A stretch of 64,000 bases of DNA. Source: Thiohalocapsa sp. (lineage in GTDB: Bacteria > Pseudomonadota > Gammaproteobacteria > Chromatiales > Chromatiaceae). Positions 56,508-64,000 of the stretch are shown piece after piece (the first letter of the stretch is position 1; each line of letters begins with the position of its first letter). Both the position numbers and the translations under genes were made by a program. The stretch lies in contig JANQFX010000060.1 of assembly GCA_028277725.1 (NCBI GenBank), positions 1-64,000 on the forward strand, written 5' to 3'. Under the pieces are notes generated by a model. The model saw only the letters and a program-made list of their open reading frames with translations, was not told where the DNA came from and searched no databases.

Positions 56508-56533
56508 AAAAAAAAGCCCCGCGCTCGCGGGGC
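56508..56533 (-). terminator. Rho-independent terminator
   Basis: GCCCCGCG (56516-56523) and CGCGGGGC (56526-56533) form a perfect stem with loop CT. Eight A's (56508-56515) on the plus strand become a U run on the minus transcript, so it ends the sodium:solute symporter operon. Confidence 0.85.
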
Positions 56534-56569
56534 TTCAGGATCAAAGGATCTGGTTGTTCAGGTCGACAC

Positions 56570-58360
56570 TCAGTGTCCCGTGGCCTCGCCGGCACCGCGT
56601 GGCACGCGGACGTCCTCGACCAGGTGCTGGATGTGGTCCGGCGGCGGAGCCGTGACCGCGGCCACCAGGAAGGCGACGGTGAAGTTCACGACGGCGCCGA
56701 CGGCCCCGAAGGCATTCGGCGAGATGCCGAAGAACCAGTCAGGCTGCATGCTGCCGAGGAACTCGGTGCCCGGGATGAAGAAGATGCCCTTGTGCTGGAA
56801 CACGTACAGCAGGGTCACCGTGATGCCCGCGAGCATGCCCGCGATGGCCCCGATGTTGTTCATCCGCTTCATGAAGATGCCCATCATCAGCGCCGGGAAG
56901 ATACTCGACGCCGCGAGGCCGAAGGCGATGGCCACGGTTCCGGCCGCGAAGCCCGGTGGATTGAGCCCGAGGTAGCCGGCCACGAGGATGGCGCCGATCA
57001 TGGACAGACGTCCCGCGTTGAGCTCCGCCTTCTCCGAGATGCTCGGCATGAAGACGCCCTTGAGCAGGTCGTGCGAGATGGCCGAGCTGATGGCGAGCAG
57101 CAGACCGGCCGCGGTGGACAGTGCCGCCGCGAGACCGCCGGCCACGACGAGCGCGATGACCCAGTTCGGCAAGCCCGCGATCTCCGGGTTGGCGAGGACC
57201 ATAATGTCGCGGTCGACCTTGACCATCTCGTTGCCCTTCCAGCCGAAGGACTCGGCCTTGGGTGCGAACTCTGCGTTCGTGTCGTCGTAGTACTGGATGC
57301 GGCCGTCGTCGTTCTTGTCCTCGAACTGCAGCAGGCCGGTGGCCTCCCACTTCTTGAACCACTCCGGGCGATCCTCGTAGAGCAGGTTGCCCTCTGGTGA
57401 GCCGACCTCGCCGACCTGGATGGTGTCCATCAGGTTCAGCCGCGCCATGGCGCCGACGGCCGGGGCCGTGGTGTAGAGCAGGGCGATGAAGACCAGCGCC
57501 CAGCCGGCGGAGTAGCGGGCGTCCTTGACCTTGGGCACGGTGAAGAAGCGGATGATGACGTGGGGCAGACCCGCGGTACCGATCATCAGCGACAGGGTGT
57601 AGGCGAACATGTTCAGGGAACTGCCCAACACCTGGGTCGTATACTCCTTGAAGCCGAGTTCCGTGACGACCTGATCGAGCTTGTCGAGCAGGCTGATCTC
57701 GCCACCGCTGGGCGCATACCCCGAGCCGAGGCCGATCTGAGGCAGCGGATTACCGGTGAGGGCCAGGGAGATGAAGATGGCCGGGATGGTATAGGCCAGG
57801 ATCAGGACCACGTACTGCGCGATCTGCGTGTAGGTGATGCCCTTCATGCCGCCGAGCACGGCGTAGATCGCGACGATGCCCATACCAATGTACAGGCCCA
57901 TCGCGTAGCTCGTCTCCAGGAAGCGGGAGAAGGCGACGCCGATGCCCTTCATCTGGCCGATGACGTAGGTGATGGATGCCAGGATCAAGCAGATGACAGC
58001 GACGATGCGCGCGGCCTTCGAGTAGTACCTGTCGCCGATGAACTCCGGCACGGTGAACTTGCCGAACTTGCGCAGGTACGGGGCCAGCAGCAGGGCCAGC
58101 AGCACGTAGCCACCGGTCCAGCCCATCAGGAACACCGAGGCGCCGTAGCCGTTGAAGGCGATCAGGCCCGCCATCGAGATGAAGGAAGCAGCAGACATCC
58201 AGTCTGCGGCGGTCGCCATGCCGTTGGCGACTGGGTGGACCCCCTTGCCGGCGACGTAGAACTCGCCGGTGGTGCCGGCACGCGCCCAAATGGCGATGCC
58301 GATGTAGAGCGCGAACGTCGTGCCGACGACCGCGTACGTCCAGATATCGAGGTTGTTCAT
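56570..58360 (-). CDS. Sodium:solute symporter (ActP-like, VC_2705-like group)
   Basis: 596 residues with about 13 membrane segments. DWMSAASFISMAGLIAFNGY, IGDRYYSKAARIVAVICLIL, and ALSTAAGLLLAISSAISHDL are typical of the SSS acetate-permease branch, with Na+-binding Ser/Thr motifs. A soluble insert between segments (about 310-385) contains DKNDDGRIQYYD (348-359), an EF-hand-like loop with D, N, D, G, I and D at positions 1, 3, 5, 6, 8 and 12. The partner small subunit precedes it by 12 bp. Acetate or another organic acid is the likely substrate. Confidence 0.85.
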   Translation of the reverse strand: MNNLDIWTYAVVGTTFALYIGIAIWARAGTTGEFYVAGKGVHPVANGMATAADWMSAASFISMAGLIAFNGYGASVFLMGWTGGYVLLALLLAPYLRKFGKFTVPEFIGDRYYSKAARIVAVICLILASITYVIGQMKGIGVAFSRFLETSYAMGLYIGMGIVAIYAVLGGMKGITYTQIAQYVVLILAYTIPAIFISLALTGNPLPQIGLGSGYAPSGGEISLLDKLDQVVTELGFKEYTTQVLGSSLNMFAYTLSLMIGTAGLPHVIIRFFTVPKVKDARYSAGWALVFIALLYTTAPAVGAMARLNLMDTIQVGEVGSPEGNLLYEDRPEWFKKWEATGLLQFEDKNDDGRIQYYDDTNAEFAPKAESFGWKGNEMVKVDRDIMVLANPEIAGLPNWVIALVVAGGLAAALSTAAGLLLAISSAISHDLLKGVFMPSISEKAELNAGRLSMIGAILVAGYLGLNPPGFAAGTVAIAFGLAASSIFPALMMGIFMKRMNNIGAIAGMLAGITVTLLYVFQHKGIFFIPGTEFLGSMQPDWFFGISPNAFGAVGAVVNFTVAFLVAAVTAPPPDHIQHLVEDVRVPRGAGEATGH

Positions 58361-58372
58361 GTCTTCGGCCCC

Positions 58373-58627
58373 TTATTCGTCCACGTCGTACTTCTTGTCG
58401 AGGCGGTTCATCATTGCCGCGTAGACGAAGATCAGCACCAGGAACACGTAGATCGAGCCCTGCTGCGCGAACCAGAAGCCCAGCGGATAGCCGCCGAGCA
58501 TGATGCTGTTCATCGGTTCGACCAGGATGATGCCGAGACCGTAAGAGACAGCGAACCAGATGATCAGTAGAACGACCAATAACAGGACGTTCGACCGCCA
58601 GTACGCTTTGCGGTTTTCAGGTGTCAC
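58373..58627 (-). CDS. DUF4212 small subunit of the sodium:solute symporter
   Basis: 84 residues from a GTG at 58627, chosen because GAGGGAGGG lies 8-15 bases upstream; an in-frame ATG at 58687 would add 20 residues. The start, TPENRKAYWRSNVLLLVVLL, and GGYPLGFWFAQQGSIYVFLV are typical of DUF4212, with two membrane segments. The family always lies beside such symporters. The gene is the first in a two-gene minus-strand operon. Confidence 0.85.
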   Translation of the reverse strand: MTPENRKAYWRSNVLLLVVLLIIWFAVSYGLGIILVEPMNSIMLGGYPLGFWFAQQGSIYVFLVLIFVYAAMMNRLDKKYDVDE

Positions 58628-59019
58628 CGTATCTGTCCCTCCCTCTGAGACTTTATGATGTGAGTGGTGGATGCGGCTGGCGGCCAAGCCGCCTCAGCCG
58701 CAGGAGTGCGGTGCGTGCCCGAAAAGTCGGGCAATTCGGAACGGACCTCTCGTTAGATGTTGTCTTCCGCCATCTCCACGCGACATGCGGGGTCATGGCT
58801 GCCGCCGCATTGTGTTGTCCAGGGTCGGGAGGTGTCAACGTTACGCGACAGCGAATCTGGGCTCCACCCGCCGAGGAACTTGCGCAGGTCGCGGCTTTTT
58901 CATACTTTGGACCGCTTTGCTGAGGCCCCGGTACCGCCGAGGAAGCACGGCCAACGAACCACAGCAGCGACCCTCACAGACGCGAACAGGGGCGGCGAAT
59001 GCGGCCCGCGAGAATCCAT
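58628..59019. other. 392 bp divergent spacer (symporter operon / thrC)
   Basis: Contains the promoters of both transcripts but I see no convincing boxes. No gene is supported. GAGGAAC at about 58874 and GAGGAAGC at about 58940 are chance purine runs. Confidence 0.4.
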
Positions 59020-60414
59020 ATGCACTACATCAGCACCCGCGGTGGCGTCGCGCCCGTCGGTTTCGCCGACGCCGTCATGATGGGCTTAGGCACCGACGGC
59101 GGCCTGCTGGTCCCCGAGCAATTGCCAGAGTTCTCCCCGGAGACCTTGCGCGCATGGGCCGAGCTGCCGTTCCAGGCATTGGCGCTGGAGGTCATCGCGC
59201 CCTTTGTCGGCGATGAGATCCCGCGCGATGACCTGGCCCAGCTCATCGAGCGCTCCTACGCGGGCTTTTCCGACCCGCAGGTGACGCCCCTGCGCGAGGC
59301 GGACGGCCGCACCTATCTGGAGCTGTTCCACGGTCCCACCGCGGCCTTCAAGGACGTGGCGCTGCAACTGCTCGGCAACCTGTTCGAGTACCTGTTGGAG
59401 CGCGACGGCGGTCGGTTGACCATCCTCGGCGCCACCTCCGGCGACACCGGCTCTGCCGCCATCTACGGCGTGCGCGGCAAGCCGCGCATCGACATCTTCA
59501 TCCTGCACCCCAAGGGCCGCGTCTCGCCGGTGCAAGAGCGGCAAATGACGACGGTGCTGGACGCCAATGTCCACAACGTTGCCGTGCGCGGGACCTTCGA
59601 CGATTGCCAGCACCTGGTCAAATCGCTCTTCCGGGACCTGCCCTTCAAGGAGCAGCATCAGCTCGGTGCGGTCAACTCCATCAATTGGCTACGTATTCTG
59701 GCGCAGACGGTATACTACTTCTACGCCTGGGGGCGGCTCAGCGGCGGCGACGCGGATCACAGGGTGAGCTTCGCGGTGCCCACCGGCAATTTCGGCGATG
59801 TCTTCGCGGGGTATCTGGCCAGACGCATGGGGCTACCCATCGACCGCCTCATCATTGCCACCAACAGCAACGACATCCTGACCCGCTTCGTCGCGAGCGG
59901 CGTCTACGCCAAGGCGCAGGTGCATCACACCCTGAGCCCGGCCATGGACATCCAGGTGGCGTCCAACTTCGAGCGCTACCTCTACTTCCTGATGGACGAG
60001 GACCCGACCACCGTCAGCGCCCTGCTGGCGGACCTGGACGAGAAGGGCCAACTTGCTGTCGGCGCCGATAAGCTCGCCCGGGTGCGGCAGGACTTCGCCG
60101 CCGGTGCCGTTAGTGACACGGACACACTCGCGCAGATCCGCCGCACCTTCGAGGCGAGCGGCTACATCCTATGCCCCCATACCGCCGTGGGGTCGGCCGC
60201 CTCGGCCGATGATCCAGGGGCCGTCGTGCTCGCAACGGCCCACCCCGCCAAGTTCAATGAGGCGGTGCGTGAGGCCATCGGCCGGGAGGCGCCACCGCCG
60301 CCGTCATTGCAGGGCCTGATGGACAAGGACGCGCGCTGTGCCGATCTCGACGCCAGCGATCTGGGGCTGCGCGAGCACATCGACCGCACCCTCGCGGCCA
60401 ACCCCACCGCCTGA
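59020..60414 (+). CDS. thrC: Threonine synthase
   Basis: 464 residues from the ATG at 59020 (MHYISTRGGVAPVGFADAVM). FHGPTAAFKDVALQLLGNL has the PLP-binding lysine, LTILGATSGDTGSAAIYGVR the phosphate-binding loop, and QLGAVNSINWLRILAQTVYY a family mark. It makes threonine from O-phosphohomoserine. The long N-terminal domain is of the ThrC2/yeast-like type. A LeuA/CimA-like gene follows 58 bp later; together with the mutarotase and glnE this is a general metabolic region. Confidence 0.95.
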   Translation: MHYISTRGGVAPVGFADAVMMGLGTDGGLLVPEQLPEFSPETLRAWAELPFQALALEVIAPFVGDEIPRDDLAQLIERSYAGFSDPQVTPLREADGRTYLELFHGPTAAFKDVALQLLGNLFEYLLERDGGRLTILGATSGDTGSAAIYGVRGKPRIDIFILHPKGRVSPVQERQMTTVLDANVHNVAVRGTFDDCQHLVKSLFRDLPFKEQHQLGAVNSINWLRILAQTVYYFYAWGRLSGGDADHRVSFAVPTGNFGDVFAGYLARRMGLPIDRLIIATNSNDILTRFVASGVYAKAQVHHTLSPAMDIQVASNFERYLYFLMDEDPTTVSALLADLDEKGQLAVGADKLARVRQDFAAGAVSDTDTLAQIRRTFEASGYILCPHTAVGSAASADDPGAVVLATAHPAKFNEAVREAIGREAPPPPSLQGLMDKDARCADLDASDLGLREHIDRTLAANPTA

Positions 60415-60472
60415 TCAGAGCCCGTAACCGATCTCGGGCCGACGACCGCACGCCAACCCCGACACCAAGGCC

Positions 60473-62149
60473 ATGACCTTCGAGCAGCCCGAAATCCTGA
60501 TCCTCGACACCACATTGCGCGACGGCGAGCAGACCCAAGGCGTGTCCTTCTCGCCGGACGAGAAGACCAATATTGCCCAGGCGCTGCTGGAGCATGTGCG
60601 CGTCGACCGCATCGAGGTGGCCTCCGCGCGGGTCTCCCGCGGAGAGCAGGCCGCCGTGGCGCGCATCGTCGATTGGGCGCGGGGCAAGCAGCTGGACCAG
60701 CGCGTCGAGGTGCTCGGTTTCGTCGACGACGGCAAGAGCATCGACTGGATCCGCAGCGCCGGTGGCGGGGTGATGAATCTGCTGGCCAAGGGCAGCCGCA
60801 AGCACTGCGAGACCCAGCTCCGCAAGACGCTCGACGAGCACGCCGAGGACGTGCGTCGCAATGTTGCCCTGGCGCGTGACCAGGGGCTCGCCGTCAATCT
60901 GTACCTGGAGGACTGGTCCAACGGCTACGCCGACGACCCGGGCTATGTCTATGCGCTGCTGGAACGGCTCCAGGGCGCGGGCATCGGTCATCTCATGCTG
61001 CCGGATACCCTGGGCGTGATGACGCCGGAGAGAGTCTTCACAGCCACCATGGACATGCTCCGGCGCTTTCCGGACAACCGCTTCGACTTCCACCCGCACA
61101 ACGACTACGGCCTCGCGACCGCGAATGTCGTCGCTGCCGCGCAGGCGGGCGCGGCGGGCGTCCACTGCACGGTGAACTGCCTCGGGGAACGGGCCGGCAA
61201 CGCGTCGCTCGCGGAGGTGGTGGTGAACCTGCGCGACCAGCTCGGCATGGACGTGCGGATCGACGAACAGCACCTCGACCGCGTCAGCGAACTGGTGCAG
61301 ACCTTCTCCGGCAAGCGGATCGCCGACAACGCGCCCATCGTCGGCGAGGACGTCTTTACCCAAACGGCCGGCATTCACGCCGACGGCGACAACAAGGGCA
61401 GCCTGTATGTGACGCGGCTGTCGCCGGAGCGTTTTGGTCGGCGCCGGGTCTACGCGCTGGGCAAGCTTGCCGGCAAGGCGTCTCTGGCGAAGAACCTGGA
61501 GCGGCTCGGGATCTCCTTGAGCGAGGACCAGCAACGCAAGGTGCTCGCGCGCATTATCGAGCTCGGCGACTCGAAGAAGCGCATCACCTTCGAGGACCTG
61601 CCCTTCATCATCGCCGAGGTCCTGGAGTCCAGCGAGTACCATCACGCCGAACTCCTTGCCTGCAACGTGTCCTCCAGCCTGGGGCTGGAGTCCACCGCCA
61701 GCATCAAGCTCCGCCTGCGGGGCGAGGTCCACACCGCTGTCGGTAGCGGCAACGGCGGGTTCGATGCCTTCACCAGGGCGCTAGCCGTCATCACCGCCCG
61801 CTCAGATTTGGCCCTGCCGCGCCTCGCCGATTACGAGGTGCGCATCCCCAAGGGTGGGCGCACCGATGCGCTCACGGAGTGCACCATCGTTTGGAGCTAC
61901 CGGGGCGTCTCCGGGCAGCGCGGCGCAAAGGCCCAGTCCGAGTTCAAGACCCGTGGCGTGCACGCCAACCAGGTGTTCGCGGCCATCGGTGCCGCCGTAC
62001 GCATGCTGAACCTGGTGATACATTGGTCCTTGCAGGAGTCCTCGGCGTCGGAGGACGACAGCGATGTGATCGCGGGCGACCGAGCCGCTCGGGCCGAAGC
62101 CCGGGCGGGCCGCGTCGTTGCGCCTCCCGGCGCGCGCATCCTGGCCTGA
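60473..62149 (+). CDS. LeuA/CimA-family synthase (probable (R)-citramalate synthase)
   Basis: 558 residues. LDTTLRDGEQTQGVSFSPDE carries the metal-binding Asp and catalytic Arg of the TIM-barrel, FDFHPHNDYGLATANVVAAA the His residues, and FTQTAGIHADGDNKGSLYVT the HxH-type domain. A C-terminal LeuA allosteric domain spans about 410-530. It condenses acetyl-CoA with a 2-oxo acid: pyruvate to citramalate (isoleucine without threonine deaminase) or 2-oxoisovalerate to isopropylmalate. Length and domain layout fit CimA slightly better. It follows thrC. Confidence 0.8.
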   Translation: MTFEQPEILILDTTLRDGEQTQGVSFSPDEKTNIAQALLEHVRVDRIEVASARVSRGEQAAVARIVDWARGKQLDQRVEVLGFVDDGKSIDWIRSAGGGVMNLLAKGSRKHCETQLRKTLDEHAEDVRRNVALARDQGLAVNLYLEDWSNGYADDPGYVYALLERLQGAGIGHLMLPDTLGVMTPERVFTATMDMLRRFPDNRFDFHPHNDYGLATANVVAAAQAGAAGVHCTVNCLGERAGNASLAEVVVNLRDQLGMDVRIDEQHLDRVSELVQTFSGKRIADNAPIVGEDVFTQTAGIHADGDNKGSLYVTRLSPERFGRRRVYALGKLAGKASLAKNLERLGISLSEDQQRKVLARIIELGDSKKRITFEDLPFIIAEVLESSEYHHAELLACNVSSSLGLESTASIKLRLRGEVHTAVGSGNGGFDAFTRALAVITARSDLALPRLADYEVRIPKGGRTDALTECTIVWSYRGVSGQRGAKAQSEFKTRGVHANQVFAAIGAAVRMLNLVIHWSLQESSASEDDSDVIAGDRAARAEARAGRVVAPPGARILA

Positions 62150-62277
62150 CGGCCTACCGGGGGCGATCCTGCGGCGCGATCGTCCGGGGTCGGTCCCTGG
62201 CTCACGGACCTGGCGTTGCTGAAACCCACGCCGTCGACACCATCTTTCCGGCAACTCCAAATAGCCGTCCCCGCACC

Positions 62278-62526
62278 ATGTCAGCACCCCCCAAGCTCCC
62301 GTCCCTGCTTGCCATCTCCGTCGCATGGTCGTTGATCATCGCGCTGATCATGACCGGCATCACCTTCCTGCATCAGACGCCCGGCGAGGTCGCCGCGGCC
62401 CAGGGTGGTTTGACCTTTGGGCAAACCGGTTTCCTGTTCCTGGTCTGGTTCGTCGCCGCCGAACTCACCCTCGTCATCGGCGGCGCCCTCTACTTCGGCA
62501 TCGCCATGTTGCGCCGGCGCGGCTAG
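62278..62526 (+). CDS. Small two-segment membrane protein
   Basis: 82 residues from the ATG at 62278. Two hydrophobic stretches, LLAISVAWSLIIALIMTGIT and FLFLVWFVAAELTLVIGGAL, form two membrane segments joined by a short polar loop, ending in a basic tail (RRRG). It follows the synthase by 128 bp. I know no family. The ribosome-binding site is weak. Confidence 0.6.
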   Translation: MSAPPKLPSLLAISVAWSLIIALIMTGITFLHQTPGEVAAAQGGLTFGQTGFLFLVWFVAAELTLVIGGALYFGIAMLRRRG

Positions 62527-62745
62527 TCCGAGGCCGCGCGGACGTCGCCTGCTCGGCGACCGGGCGGATGGGGTGGGGGCGCAACCGCTGGAGGGCGCCT
62601 GCGGCCCAGCTCCGGGTATACTTGCGCGGGTCCGGTAGCGGGCTGTCGGTCTCCGGCGGTCAACCAGTCCCTCGCGGGTCGCCCCCGATCGACCTCCGCC
62701 TCGATTCGACAACCCGACGGCCCGTTCGGCCGCAGAGGAGTTCCG

Positions 62746-63663
62746 ATGGATATCGCCCAGGCGAACGAAGAGTTCGGCATCCCCGGGGTGCTGAGTATCT
62801 GCGCCGGCAACGGCGGTTTTCCGCTCATCCGGGTCAACAACGAGCACGCGCAGGCGGAGATCTGCGGCTACGCCGGCCAGGTCCTGTCCTATCGGCCGGA
62901 GGACGAGGCCGAGGACCTGCTGTTCGTCAGCGAGCATGCCTATTACAAGCCCGGCAAGGCCATCAAGGGTGGTATCCCGGTGTGCTGGCCCTGGTTTGGC
63001 CCCGACCCGCTCGGTAAGGGACGCCCGGACCATGGCTTCGTCCGTGCTCGGCCCTGGCGGCTGCTATCGACCGAGACCATGGTGGATGGTGCAACCCGAG
63101 TACGGCTCGGCTGCCGCGACGACGAGGCGACGCGCGCCCTGTGGCCGCACTCGTTTGCGCTGGAGTTGGATGTCACCGTCGGCCCGAGTCTCGAGGTGGA
63201 TTTGGTCACGCGCAATACGAGCGAGGTGCCGGTGACCATCACCCAGGCCCTGCACACCTACTTCAAGGTCGGCGACGTGCGCCGGGCCCAGGTGTTGGGT
63301 CTTGCAGGGCACGAGTACATCGATAAGGTCGCGGGTGCCGACACGCCGGACAGCCGGGTCTCGCAGAGTGGTCCCATCAACTTCGACGGCCCCGTGAATC
63401 GCATCTATCTCGACAGCACCGATCGGCTCACCATCGATGACGCATCCCTCGGCCGGCAGATCCAGGTCGAGCGCGAGGGTAGCCGTTCCGCGGTGGTCTG
63501 GAATCCGTGGATCGAGCAGTCCCGGCAGATGGGCGACTTCGGCGATGACGAGTACCTCGGCATGGTGTGCGTCGAGACCACCAATGCCGCCGATGATGCG
63601 GTGAGCATCGAGCCCGGCGCGACGCACCGACTCGAGAGCCGCTACAGCATCGTGCATGACTGA
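62746..63663 (+). CDS. D-hexose-6-phosphate mutarotase (YeaD-like)
   Basis: 305 residues. GGIPVCWPWFGPDPLGKGRP and DHGFVRARPW are the aldose-1-epimerase superfamily signature for YeaD, with the catalytic His in LHTYFKVGDVRRAQVLGL and Glu later in the fold. It interconverts the alpha and beta anomers of glucose 6-phosphate. The stop overlaps the glnE ATG by eight bases, so they are translationally coupled, an arrangement seen in other gammaproteobacteria. Confidence 0.9.
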   Translation: MDIAQANEEFGIPGVLSICAGNGGFPLIRVNNEHAQAEICGYAGQVLSYRPEDEAEDLLFVSEHAYYKPGKAIKGGIPVCWPWFGPDPLGKGRPDHGFVRARPWRLLSTETMVDGATRVRLGCRDDEATRALWPHSFALELDVTVGPSLEVDLVTRNTSEVPVTITQALHTYFKVGDVRRAQVLGLAGHEYIDKVAGADTPDSRVSQSGPINFDGPVNRIYLDSTDRLTIDDASLGRQIQVEREGSRSAVVWNPWIEQSRQMGDFGDDEYLGMVCVETTNAADDAVSIEPGATHRLESRYSIVHD

Positions 63664-64000
63664 GTCGGTATCAGGCAGCGGCCCGCCGCCGTCTCGCCAA
63701 GAGCGGCTGTGGGCACAGTGGCTGGAATGGGCCGCGGAACAGGCCGTCGCCGTGCCCGAAGGTGCCGAGTTCCAGTCGGCGCGCGCGCGCGTCTGGGACG
63801 CCAGCGAGTTCGCCGCGACCACGGCGGCGCGCAGTCCTGAGACCCTGGCGGGGCTGCTCGCCGAGGGTGCGCTGATCCGCGCCCCCGCCGAAGGCGAGCT
63901 GGAGCGCCTGCTCGGTGAGGCGCTGGCGGGGCTCGATGCCGACACCGCCGACGAACCCGGCCTCGGCCGGCTGCTGCGTCGCTTTCGCAGAGCGCAGATG
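63656..64000 (+). CDS. glnE: GlnE: glutamine synthetase adenylyltransferase (5' part, cut by window edge)
   Basis: The first 115 residues from the ATG at 63656. VWDASEFAATTAARSPETLA followed by GLLAEGALIR and LGRLLRRFRRAQM matches the N-terminal start of GlnE, where LRRFRRxxMxRIAWRDL follows. The enzyme adds and removes AMP on glutamine synthetase and carries two nucleotidyltransferase domains, which lie outside the window. It overlaps the mutarotase gene by eight bases. Confidence 0.85.
   Translation, partial: MTESVSGSGPPPSRQERLWAQWLEWAAEQAVAVPEGAEFQSARARVWDASEFAATTAARSPETLAGLLAEGALIRAPAEGELERLLGEALAGLDADTADEPGLGRLLRRFRRAQM

Noticed and set aside
60254-61732. 492-codon minus-strand frame antisense to thrC and the LeuA/CimA-like gene
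   Set aside because: Spans two recognised genes; no motif of its own.

Overview
The window is GC-rich chromosomal DNA from a gammaproteobacterium. The gene content (a DabB/DabA inorganic-carbon uptake operon with a P-II-like protein, a sulfide:quinone-reductase-like flavoprotein, glycogen phosphorylase, a BLUF photoreceptor, large polysaccharide clusters, dispersed GGGAGCGGC-type palindromic repeats) suggests an autotrophic sulfur oxidiser, most likely a purple sulfur bacterium (Chromatiaceae or relative). That placement is inference; there is no rRNA gene here to test it, and I found no tRNA, CRISPR array or intact insertion sequence.

Region 1 (1-16.6 kb, almost all minus strand) is an accessory cell-surface polysaccharide island: five putative glycosyltransferases, a DUF115-like/GT2 fusion, a stand-alone DUF115-like protein, a WbsX-type protein, a methyltransferase, a sulfotransferase, and a compact cassette (GT2, CMP-sugar synthetase, 2-hydroxyacid dehydrogenase, short-chain dehydrogenase) that looks like a pathway to a CMP-activated sugar or sugar acid but has no recognisable nonulosonate synthase. 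The island is scarred by a transposase tail, an IS110-family remnant, a truncated FkbM methyltransferase and a sulfotransferase pseudogene.

Region 2 (17-28.3 kb) holds a GIY-YIG protein, a PNPOx-like flavoprotein, a GH13_18 sugar phosphorylase, a 35-residue membrane protein with a strong ribosome-binding site, an IbpA-like small heat-shock gene with a possible sigma-32 promoter and ROSE-like thermometer, a photolyase remnant, and the dab operon. In that operon dabB is intact, the tightly coupled gene after it has three apparent frameshifts, dabA has one, and a P-II-like gene closes the set.

Region 3 (28.4-42.2 kb, minus strand) carries rfbB-rfbA-rfbC-fcl-gmd (nucleotide sugars for rhamnose-type and fucose residues, without rfbD), relA, a DUF1015 protein, an amino-acid-binding protein, a DUF2782 protein and the YbbAP-type ABC exporter, divergent from tesA with overlapping start codons.

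Region 4 (42.2-64 kb) is mainly housekeeping: SQR-like flavoprotein, a lipoprotein, rpsF-rpsR-rplI-dnaB, glgP, a Glu/Leu-type dehydrogenase, cardiolipin synthase, a BLUF protein, an Lrp/AsnC regulator, a CxxxCxxC mini-protein, a DUF4212/sodium:solute symporter pair whose large subunit carries an EF-hand-like loop, thrC, a LeuA/CimA-like synthase, a small membrane protein, a YeaD-type mutarotase and the 5' end of glnE. A family of related palindromic repeats lies in intergenic gaps at about 22.5, 28.3, 31.2, 44.1 and 46.4 kb.
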